From Chitinophagaceae bacterium DXS (lineage in GTDB: Bacteria > Bacteroidota > Bacteroidia > Chitinophagales > Chitinophagaceae), in contig CP128386.1 in the NCBI GenBank assembly GCA_030345135.1, positions 5,719,327 through 5,783,326 on the forward strand: DNA of 64,000 nucleotides. Reading direction: 5' to 3'. The number at the start of each line of letters is the position of its first letter. Within the stretch, counting starts at the first letter, position 1. A model generated the notes under the pieces. It made no database searches and was not told the DNA's origin. It worked only from the letters and a program-made list of their open reading frames with translations. A program made the position numbers and the translations under genes. Below, piece by piece: positions 14,629 through 22,167 of this stretch.

Positions 14629-16121
14629 TACAGTTCCTTCCTCAACCTCGCCACCGGAATATTCAACTGCTCCCTATACTTCGCCACCGTTCTCCTCGCG
14701 ATATTGTATCCTTTTTCCTGCAACAATTCGGTCAGGCGCTCGTCGCTTAATGGTTTGCGTTTGTCTTCACCTTCAATCAGGTCACTCAGGATCTTTTTCA
14801 CCTCGCGTGTGCTTACTTCTTCACCGCTTTCGGTGCTTAATGATTCACTGAAGAAGAATTTCAGGCGGTAGGTACCGAATTCCGTTTGCACAAACTTGCT
14901 ATTGGCAACACGGCTTACGGTGGAGATATCAAGACCGGTTATTTCGGCAATATCTTTCAGGATCATCGGGCGAAGGCTGGTTTCGTCGCCGGTAAGAAAA
15001 AATTCTTTCTGGTAGTTCATGATCGCATCCATCGTACTTAGCAACGTATGTTGTCTTTGCTTGATCATGTCGATGAACCATTTGGCGGAGTCTATCTTCT
15101 GCTTAATAAAAAGCACGGCTTCCTTCTGGCGTTTGTCCTTTTTGCTTCCGCGGTCGTAATCCTTCAGCATTTCCCTGTAACCCTCGCTGATGCGCAGGTC
15201 GGGGGCGTTGCGGGAATTAAGGGTAAGCTCCAACTTTCCGGCATTGTTGAAAATGAAGAAGTCGGGAACAATATAGCTTTCGGCCTTATTAATCTCGCCG
15301 ACGTTGCCTCCTGGCTTAGGATTAAGACGGATGATATCAGAAATAACAGCCTTCAAATCTTCGTCGGACAGGTTAAGGCCGCGCTGAATTTTGTCGTAGT
15401 GCTTTTTGGTGAACTCCTCAAAGTACTTCTCCATCACGTCAATCGCCATGGTCACATCCTTCCCTTCATTTTGCTGGCGCCTTAACTGCAATAAAAGGCA
15501 TTCCTGCAGGTCGCGCGCGCAAATGCCAGGCGGGTCAAACTGCTGAATTTGCTTGATGATGCGCTCGATATCTTCATCTTCCACCATAATGTTCTGCCTG
15601 AAAGCAAGATCATCAGAAATGGAAGAGATCTCTCTTCTCAGGTAGCCGTCATCATCAATGCTGCCCACAATCTGTTCAGCTATTTTATAATCCTTCTCAT
15701 TTAAAGAAAGCATGCCCAGTTGATCCAGCAAATGCTCATGAAAACTGGCTTCTATTTTAAAAGGGATCGTTTTTTTATCATCTGATTCGGGGTAGTTATC
15801 GTCGCGCAGCCTGTAATCTGCAACATCGTCATCCCCATCCATCACATAGTCGCTCAAATCAATGTTCTCATATTCATCCTCACTTCCATCACGGTCATAT
15901 TCATCTTCCTCAGCCGTATTAGAAAATTCATCAACCGGTTCATCGTTAAAATTCTCGTCATGCTCGTCCTCGCCCATCTCCAACGCAGGATTTTCTTCCA
16001 GCTCCTCTTTCAATCTTTCTTCAAGGTTGGCAGTAGGTATCTGTAGCAGCTTCATTAACTGAATCTGCTGCGGGGAAAGTTTTTGTAAAAGCTTTTGTTG
16101 TAATGTTTGACTTAATGACAT
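14628..16121 (-). CDS. rpoN: RNA polymerase sigma-54 factor
   Basis: 497 residues from the ATG at 16121; an in-frame ATG at 16175 would add 18 residues not expected in the family. Region I begins SLSQTLQQKLLQKLSPQQIQ, followed by an acidic region II rich in Asp/Glu (about 65-110). The core-binding domain includes DPPGICARDLQECLLLQL. The C-terminus carries the HTH (LKDIAEITGLDISTVSRVAN) and the RpoN box ARRTVAKYREQL. It directs RNA polymerase to -24/-12 promoters together with bacterial enhancer-binding proteins. Length and motifs are complete. Confidence 0.96.
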   Translation of the reverse strand: MSLSQTLQQKLLQKLSPQQIQLMKLLQIPTANLEERLKEELEENPALEMGEDEHDENFNDEPVDEFSNTAEEDEYDRDGSEDEYENIDLSDYVMDGDDDVADYRLRDDNYPESDDKKTIPFKIEASFHEHLLDQLGMLSLNEKDYKIAEQIVGSIDDDGYLRREISSISDDLAFRQNIMVEDEDIERIIKQIQQFDPPGICARDLQECLLLQLRRQQNEGKDVTMAIDVMEKYFEEFTKKHYDKIQRGLNLSDEDLKAVISDIIRLNPKPGGNVGEINKAESYIVPDFFIFNNAGKLELTLNSRNAPDLRISEGYREMLKDYDRGSKKDKRQKEAVLFIKQKIDSAKWFIDMIKQRQHTLLSTMDAIMNYQKEFFLTGDETSLRPMILKDIAEITGLDISTVSRVANSKFVQTEFGTYRLKFFFSESLSTESGEEVSTREVKKILSDLIEGEDKRKPLSDERLTELLQEKGYNIARRTVAKYREQLNIPVARLRKEL

Positions 16122-16302
16122 CTCTCTGATTCCAAACTTTTTTACCTGTACAGGCAACTTCCGGTGTTCCGTCACCGGTTGTTAGTTAAATAAGCGCACG
16201 AAGGCTATCAACACATTTATAGTCAGATCGCGCTTCTTCTAATAAAAATTACCTCAGTAAATCTATCTAGCTTTGTAAAAATAATGCACAAATATCGCTT
16301 TC

Positions 16303-16593
16303 ATGCTTAAAAGAACAATCATAACAGTTGTTAACTTGATTTTGGCATTTATCATAAAAGCACAGACCAATAAAGACAGTTTGCATGTTTTTCATTCTCC
16401 ATTGTTTAATATAACAGATTCGTTAAAACGAGCGCCATTATCAAAAGCGTATAACCTGCCTGCCAGTTTTTATGCAGACAAACTCCCTTTTTTCTGTAAC
16501 AAAGAGCTACAGGTTCAGAAAATAACAGGTATTGCTTTTAAGGTTAGGCTGGGATCTATAGAATACGTTAACAAAATGGAAGGAAAGCAATAA
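16303..16593 (+). CDS. Small exported hypothetical protein
   Basis: 96 residues with a signal peptide ([21 protein letters not shown]). The mature part contains [19 protein letters not shown] followed by a short [14 protein letters not shown] ending. I have seen this pattern (FFC-K/R-E, RLGSxxYVNxxE) in many Chitinophagaceae periplasmic proteins of unknown role. A convergent terminator follows at 16612-16641. Confidence 0.6.
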   Translation: MLKRTIITVVNLILAFIIKAQTNKDSLHVFHSPLFNITDSLKRAPLSKAYNLPASFYADKLPFFCNKELQVQKITGIAFKVRLGSIEYVNKMEGKQ

Positions 16594-16611
16594 CAAAGCC
16601 AAACATTGAAA

Positions 16612-16641
16612 GAAGCAGGCTAACAAAAGTTAGTCTGCTTC
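16612..16641. terminator. Hairpin terminator between convergent genes
   Basis: GAAGCAGGCTAAC / GTTAGTCTGCTTC with a 4-nt A loop and a T-rich tail (GTATTTT). It lies 18 bp after the gene ending at 16593 and 15 bp before the end of the aminotransferase gene. Confidence 0.7.
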
Positions 16642-16656
16642 GTATTTTGAGAAGTT

Positions 16657-17874
16657 CTATGCAGTTACGGGCTGGCTGGACAAGATCTTTTTAAGAACGG
16701 CAACCATTTTTTCGCCTTTTTCTTTTAATTGTTCTTCTGTCCAGGTTAAACCAATACTTGTTGAAATACAACGGCTCATTACTCTATCGCTGGCAGAAAA
16801 ATCCTGCGTGCCCAGTTTTTTCAGTCCGTTTTCCTGCGCGTCGTTCAATTTATTCAGCGCGGTAACACTCTTCAGGTGATCCCATTTACGGATGTAATGC
16901 CAGTTGTTGTCGAACCAATAGAAGTTACCGGCTGCAATTCCCTGTGCTTTCATTTCAGTGATAAATGCTCTTGTTAGTTCTTCTGTTGGTAAAAACCAGC
17001 TCAGGAACGTACAGCTATCTCCTTCAGGATCAGGAATTACGCGGAAAGAAACTTCCGGGATCTGTTGCAGGTAAGAACGAAGCACCTGGTGATTTTTTTT
17101 CTGGATCTCCAGGAAAGTTGACAATTTTCTAATCTGCGCCAAACCCACCGCCGCGTGAAGTTCACTTATGCGGAAATTTTGCCCCATAAACGGATGAAGG
17201 TCAGCCCCACGGTCAACACCTTTATGATCATGACCGTGATCCTGGAAACCATCGCATTTAATGTAAGTGTCCTCGTTGTTTGTCATTACAACACCGCCTT
17301 CGCCACAGGTGATCGTTTTTACAAAGTCGAACGAAAAAGTACCGGCGTCACCAATCGTGCCAACACATTTGCCTTTGTATTTGGCACCGATGCTTTGGCA
17401 TGCGTCTTCCAGGAAAACAAGGTTATGTTCTTTACAGATCTGTTGTAAGGCATCAATATCTGCCATGCTTCCGCACATGTGCACAGGCATGATGCATTTT
17501 GTTTTTGGAGTGATGGCTTTTACAACGGCATCGGGATTAACGGTAAGTGTTTCATCCACATCAACCAGAACAGGTACAGCGCCCACACTTAAAACCGCCT
17601 CAAAGCTTGCCACGAAAGTAAAAGAAGGCATGATCACTTCATCGCCTGCTCCAACGCCAAGAACGGTCAACGCAGTAGTAAGTGCGGTGGTTCCGCTAGA
17701 TGTAAGCTGCGCGTAGCCGGCGCCAAAAGTTTCTTTGATCGCATTTTCAAGCTCTACCGCTTTCCATCTTCCCTTGCGCGGTCCGTCAAAACCATAACGC
17801 ATTAAAATGCCTGTTTCCAGCACTTCGTTTACTTCTTTTCTTTCTTCTTCTCCAAAAAATTCATAACCTGGCAT
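16657..17874 (-). CDS. DegT/DnrJ/EryC1/StrS-family PLP aminotransferase
   Basis: 405 residues, type I aminotransferase fold. It shows SSGTTALTTALTVLGVGAGD (cofactor phosphate region, about 59-78), DVDETLTVNP, EDACQSIGA with the aspartate that pairs with the pyridine nitrogen, and the Schiff-base lysine at about residue 186 in FSFDFVKTITCGEGG. The family transfers amino groups to keto-sugars for surface polysaccharides or antibiotics. Sugar-pathway neighbours are absent here, so the substrate is open. The gene stands alone, with a repeat-rich 490-bp upstream region. Confidence 0.88.
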   Translation of the reverse strand: MPGYEFFGEEERKEVNEVLETGILMRYGFDGPRKGRWKAVELENAIKETFGAGYAQLTSSGTTALTTALTVLGVGAGDEVIMPSFTFVASFEAVLSVGAVPVLVDVDETLTVNPDAVVKAITPKTKCIMPVHMCGSMADIDALQQICKEHNLVFLEDACQSIGAKYKGKCVGTIGDAGTFSFDFVKTITCGEGGVVMTNNEDTYIKCDGFQDHGHDHKGVDRGADLHPFMGQNFRISELHAAVGLAQIRKLSTFLEIQKKNHQVLRSYLQQIPEVSFRVIPDPEGDSCTFLSWFLPTEELTRAFITEMKAQGIAAGNFYWFDNNWHYIRKWDHLKSVTALNKLNDAQENGLKKLGTQDFSASDRVMSRCISTSIGLTWTEEQLKEKGEKMVAVLKKILSSQPVTA

Positions 17875-17954
17875 ATAGATCAGTTTAGATTGTTCAAATG
17901 AAAATTCGAGGCAAAAATAACATTTAAACCATATAAGGGAAATTGACGGAAGGG

Positions 17955-18203
17955 AAGTTTTTTAAACCATATAAGGCATATAAGATAATGTAAGGATTTA
18001 TGGTTTTAAAAGAAGTAAAAGGTACGATCGTGTAATGCTGATGGATCTGTTCTTATATTTTCTTCTATACAACTAGTGAATAGTCAATAGTCAATGGTGA
18101 AAGTCCGGTCTGGCTAAGTAAATATAAAGTCGTTTAACTGCAATTATTATTGTAGGCAAAATTCTTATATGCTCTTATATGCCTTATATGGTTTAAAAAA
18201 CTT
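17955..18203. repeat. 249-bp element bounded by perfect 31-bp inverted repeats
   Basis: The arm at 17955-17985 (core CCATATAAGGCATATAAG) is the exact reverse complement of 18173-18203. Partial extra copies of the core lie outside at 17922-17938 and 18275-18297. The inner 187 bp hold a degenerate GTGAATAGTCAATAG tract and no open frame. The whole gap 17875-18364 has no gene. It could be a MITE-like relic or just convergent copies of a dispersed motif; no target-site duplication is visible. Confidence 0.6.
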
Positions 18204-18364
18204 TGCTTCGGTCAGCTTTGGGCTTTAAGCTTTTCAGTTGTTTACAAAGAAACGTTGGCGCAGCCGACACCTTACTTATATGCCTTATATGGTTCAGAAA
18301 AAAAATCTTCTATGTTTCAGTCGCTTCTTTGTTTTGATTTTTTACTTTTTAATTTTGACTTCTT

Positions 18365-18892
18365 ATGGGTAAAATTGTTTTATACATCGCACAAAGCCTC
18401 GATGGTTTCATCGCCGACGAAAATGGCAAATTTGATTTTCTGAACGATTTTATGCGTCCGGAAGAAGATTATGGCTACGCCGAGTTTCTTAAAACGCTTG
18501 GCGCAGTTATTATGGCAACCACAACCTACAAAGACATTCTTAAACTGGGGTTTTGGTACGATGGACTTGAAAACCATATTTTCTCCAATCAACTACTCAC
18601 CGTGCCGGAAGGCAAAACCATACAACAGCATTCGGGTGATCCATCGGCGCTTGTGGCAGAACTTCGCCAAAAAGAAAAGGATACCTGGTTGGTTGGCGGC
18701 GCCAGTCTTGTTACGCAGTTTTTAAACAAGGGTTTGCTGGATGAATTAATGGTGGCGATCATCCCAAGAACGCTGGGCAGGGGAATCCCATTATTTAAAG
18801 ATGTTGATGTGCGTTACGCTCCCGAGCTAAAAGGCAGCAAAGTATTCAGTGATGGCGTGGTTATGCTACATTATGTTTTTGCAAACAAATGA
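18365..18892 (+). CDS. DHFR/RibD-C-fold reductase
   Basis: 175 residues with the RibD C-terminal / dihydrofolate-reductase-like fold. It begins GKIVLYIAQSLDGFIADENG and contains VIMATTTYKDIL and the NADPH-binding glycine motif WLVGGASLVTQFLNKGLLDE, then IPRTLGRGIPLF. Family members are small NAD(P)H-dependent reductases of unknown substrate; they are not true DHFR. Three paralogues sit at 56-58.7 kb. The gene lies 38 bp upstream of the deacetylase gene in the same orientation, so a shared transcript is possible. Confidence 0.82.
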   Translation: MGKIVLYIAQSLDGFIADENGKFDFLNDFMRPEEDYGYAEFLKTLGAVIMATTTYKDILKLGFWYDGLENHIFSNQLLTVPEGKTIQQHSGDPSALVAELRQKEKDTWLVGGASLVTQFLNKGLLDELMVAIIPRTLGRGIPLFKDVDVRYAPELKGSKVFSDGVVMLHYVFANK

Positions 18893-18930
18893 TATTGTAA
18901 TTTGCGCCCCGCAAACTATACCTTCATAAT

Positions 18931-19698
18931 ATGCTGAACGTAAGGACGAGTGTTTTTTTACCCCGGTGTATCATCCTGATTGTTTTTTGTAGCCTGGTTA
19001 AATTTTCCGTTGGGCAGCAGCCTGCGGCTTCGCAACCCAATTCTGCGAAATATATCTATTTCACTTTTGACGACGGCCCGCTTTACGGTAGCGACGGCGT
19101 TAACAGGGTGATTAAGGAAGAGCAGATCAAAACCAACGTGTTTATTGTTGGTCAGCACGCTTTCAACAGCAAGGCGATGATGGATTTTTACAAAGGCTAC
19201 CTGGCCAATCCGCTGATTGAAGTGGGTAATCACAGCTTTACGCACGCCAACGATCACTACACCGCTTTTTATAGCAATCCCGATAGCGTTTTGCGCGACT
19301 TTCTAAAATGTCAGCATTCATTAAATATTCCCTACAAATTTGCAAGACAGCCGGGCCGGAACCAATGGCGCCTTCCGACAGTACGCAAAGATGACCTCGC
19401 AAGCGGAGCGGAAAGTGCGGACCTGTTGTACAAAAACGGCTATAAAGTTTACGGCTGGGACCTGGAATGGCAGCACAATGGCCGCACGGGATCACCACTG
19501 CAAAGTGTGGATGGAATGCTGGCCGGTGTTGAAAAACTTTTTTCTGCTAATAAAACGGTGAAGCCCGGACACCTGATCATTCTCGCCCACGATGAAATGT
19601 TCAGAAAACCTGGCGATGAAGCCAAGCTGAAAACGCTCATACAAAAGCTTAAAGCAAAGGGCTACCGCTTCGAGCACCTGAGCAACTACCCCGGATAA
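18931..19698 (+). CDS. Exported polysaccharide deacetylase (NodB homology, CE4)
   Basis: 255 residues with an N-terminal signal segment (about 8-28, ending SVGQQ). NodB motifs are in order: TFDDGPLYG (metal/catalytic Asp pair), EVGNHSFTHAND (two metal His), ARQPGRNQWR (motif 3), GWDLEW (motif 4) and IILAHDE (motif 5 His). The enzyme would remove N- or O-acetyl groups from a polysaccharide or peptidoglycan in the periplasm. All catalytic residues look present, and length is normal for a single-domain member. Confidence 0.85.
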   Translation: MLNVRTSVFLPRCIILIVFCSLVKFSVGQQPAASQPNSAKYIYFTFDDGPLYGSDGVNRVIKEEQIKTNVFIVGQHAFNSKAMMDFYKGYLANPLIEVGNHSFTHANDHYTAFYSNPDSVLRDFLKCQHSLNIPYKFARQPGRNQWRLPTVRKDDLASGAESADLLYKNGYKVYGWDLEWQHNGRTGSPLQSVDGMLAGVEKLFSANKTVKPGHLIILAHDEMFRKPGDEAKLKTLIQKLKAKGYRFEHLSNYPG

Positions 19699-19699
19699 C

Positions 19700-20197
19700 C
19701 GTTTCACGCAGGATAGTTTCTCGCGGCGAGCGCAAAGGAGCGACGGCGCGGCGGAAGAATGTTTTACGCATTGTTTCACGCAACGGACGCAGAGAAGCGG
19801 CGGCGCAGCGGATAACTTTCTATAGTTTGTCAACGTAACATGTTGTTGGTGCCCTTGCTCACAGGGCTAGCCTGCACACCGAACAACGGCGGGCAGCGTG
19901 GCTATTCTGGTATCTCAAAATATAATTCTATAAATAGTACGAGGACCGCCGTTGTTGGTATGCAGCATTGCTAATGCGCGTGGCGTACCAACAACCAGTG
20001 GGAAAGTCCCAAATTAAACAGCATATCGCTGCGCCGCCGCCCAGCCGCGTTCGCCGCGAGAAACCTCCATACAACTTTGCGCCTCTGCTCCTTTGCGCCC
20101 TTTGCGTGAAACCTCCGTACATCGTTGCGCCGCTGCCCCGCCGCGCCCGCTGCGAGAAACCGTATCGCGAGAAACCGTATCGCGAGAAACTCTTTGA
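19700..20197. repeat. Gene-free spacer of GC-rich degenerate repeats
   Basis: Contains many variants of GCGCAAAGGAGCGACGGCG and TTTCACGCA on the left and their reverse complements (GAGAAACC, CTCCTTTGCGCC) on the right. In between, AACAACGGCGG (from 19883) faces CCGCCGTTGTTGG. Direct repeats GAAACCGTATCGC occur at 20155-20185. Such tracts are frequent between genes in this group. No gene is seen. Confidence 0.6.
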
Positions 20198-20230
20198 GTG
20201 AAACGTTTTACATTTGGTGAAACTTCCTTC

Positions 20231-22060
20231 ATGAAGCACCTTGTAATAGTTCTTGTTGTTTCCCTTTTCAGCCTTAATGTTTTCTCCCAGCCCATCGATG
20301 CGGATTACCCCGCGAGCAGTTATACAAAGATTGAACGATCGATTCCCATGCGGGATGGCATCAAACTCTTTACCGCTATCTATATTCCCAAAGACACAAC
20401 CGCCAGTTTTCCTTTTCTCATTTGCCGCACACCCTATTCATGTGCGCCGTATGGAGAAGATAAATTCCGGAGAACACTTGGTCCTTCACCACAATTTTCC
20501 AAAGAGAAATACATCTATGTCTACCAGGACGTGCGGGGCCGCCATATGAGTGAAGGTGATTTTAAAGAAATGACGCCGAATATCGCCAACAAGACTTCTG
20601 ATAAAGATGTGGACGAAAGCAGCGACACTTATGATACGGTTGATTGGTTGCTTAAAAATATTGCACACAATAACGGAAATGCTGGATTGTATGGCATTAG
20701 CTATCCCGGTTTTTACGCAACGGCTTCACTACCAAACGCGCATCCGGCAATAAAAGCCGTATCGCCACAGGCGCCGGTTACGGATGAATTTGAGGGAGAT
20801 GACGCTTACCATCGCGGAGCTTTCTTTTTAATGGACAATTTCGGTTTCCTCAACTTTTTCGATGCTCCAAGGGAGGGGCCGAGGCAAGTAAACCCGCAAG
20901 TGGATGAAAATTTGAGTATAAAAGATGTCCAGGATTTTTATACAGAGATGGGACCGATAGCAAATGCCAACAAAAAATACTTCCAGGGTAAAAGCAAGAT
21001 CTGGGACCAGTATTTACAACATGACACGAAAGACAGCTTCTGGCAGGCACGCAATATCCGTCCTCATTTAAAAAACATAAAGCCCGCTACGTTGGTAGTC
21101 GGCGGATGGTTTGATGCGGAAGATATGTTTGGTGCGTTGAAAACATATGAAGCAATCGAGCTCCAAAATACTCCCAACAATAATTATTTGCTGATGGGGC
21201 CGTGGACACACGGAGCCTGGGCAGGAAAAGACTGGAAAAGTTTTGCCGGCTACAGCTTTGATCAGAATGCCAATGAAAAATATCAGTCGCTGGTACTCAG
21301 TTTCTTTAATTATTACCTGAAGAATGAAGGAAAATTTGACGCGACGGATGCTACAGTTTTTATAACCGGAAGCAACGAATGGAAAAACTTTGAACAGTGG
21401 CCACCAAAACAATCGCAGGTACAAAAATGGTTCTTTAAAAAGAAGCATGGTTTGTCGGCATCAGCCGATGCTGCTGACGGATTTGATTCCTATGTTTCTG
21501 ATCCGGCGAATCCTGTACCTTATATTAATGAACGATCAAGCGACAGGGTAAATGAATATATGGCGGCAGATCAATCTTTCGCCTCAAAAAGATCCGATGT
21601 ATTGTGGTTTGAAAGTGATGTGTTGAATGAAGATGTCACCATTGCCGGAGCTATTCATGCTTCTATGTTTGTATCAATGACAGGAACCGATGCTGATTTT
21701 GTGGTAAAGCTGATAGATGTGCTGCCAGATGAAAACAAAACCCAGCAATTGGTGAGAGCTGAAATACTTAGGGGAAAATTCAGGAATAGCTACGAAAAAC
21801 CGGAGGCATTTGAACCGAATAAAATAACACAAACGGACCTTACCTTAAATGATGCGGCACATACGTTTAAAAAGGGGCACAAAATAATGGTGCAAATACA
21901 AAGCTCCTGGTTTCCGCTCGTTGATCGCAATCCGCAAAAATTCATGCGAATTCCTGAAGCAAAAGCCAGCGATTTTCAGAAATCAACCATCAAATTTTAT
22001 TATGGTTCAAAGTACAAATCCTCTATTTCACTGCCTGTGTTAAAATACCCGTACTTATAA
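20231..22060 (+). CDS. Exported CocE/NonD-family hydrolase (peptidase S15 type)
   Basis: 609 residues from the ATG at 20231, which begins a clear signal peptide (KHLVIVLVVSLFSLNVFSQ); an upstream in-frame ATG at 20198 would lie in the repeat spacer. The alpha/beta-hydrolase core has IPMRDGIKLFTAIYIPK, YVYQDVRGRHMSEG, the nucleophile elbow GLYGISYPGFYA (Ser near 156), and the His in MGPWTHGAWAG. The C-terminal half is a jelly-roll (LWFESDVLNEDVTIAGAI...). The family includes X-Pro dipeptidyl peptidases, cocaine esterase and glutaryl-7-ACA acylases. Substrate is unknown. Probably periplasmic. Confidence 0.87.
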   Translation: MKHLVIVLVVSLFSLNVFSQPIDADYPASSYTKIERSIPMRDGIKLFTAIYIPKDTTASFPFLICRTPYSCAPYGEDKFRRTLGPSPQFSKEKYIYVYQDVRGRHMSEGDFKEMTPNIANKTSDKDVDESSDTYDTVDWLLKNIAHNNGNAGLYGISYPGFYATASLPNAHPAIKAVSPQAPVTDEFEGDDAYHRGAFFLMDNFGFLNFFDAPREGPRQVNPQVDENLSIKDVQDFYTEMGPIANANKKYFQGKSKIWDQYLQHDTKDSFWQARNIRPHLKNIKPATLVVGGWFDAEDMFGALKTYEAIELQNTPNNNYLLMGPWTHGAWAGKDWKSFAGYSFDQNANEKYQSLVLSFFNYYLKNEGKFDATDATVFITGSNEWKNFEQWPPKQSQVQKWFFKKKHGLSASADAADGFDSYVSDPANPVPYINERSSDRVNEYMAADQSFASKRSDVLWFESDVLNEDVTIAGAIHASMFVSMTGTDADFVVKLIDVLPDENKTQQLVRAEILRGKFRNSYEKPEAFEPNKITQTDLTLNDAAHTFKKGHKIMVQIQSSWFPLVDRNPQKFMRIPEAKASDFQKSTIKFYYGSKYKSSISLPVLKYPYL

Positions 22061-22127
22061 CTTATTCATTATCAATGTTTGAAAATTAAAAATCCCTATA
22101 AATTAACATTTAAATACTATTAGTCTA

Positions 22128-22135
22128 TATATTTG
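22128..22135 (+). promoter_or_regulatory. Bacteroidetes -7 box (TATATTTG) for the TonB receptor gene
   Basis: Exact TAnnTTTG, 32 bp ahead of the ATG at 22168, in an AT-rich 107-bp gap. The -33 TTG is not obvious. Confidence 0.45.
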
Positions 22136-22167
22136 GTAGGAATTATAGAAATAACACTCCACCAACT

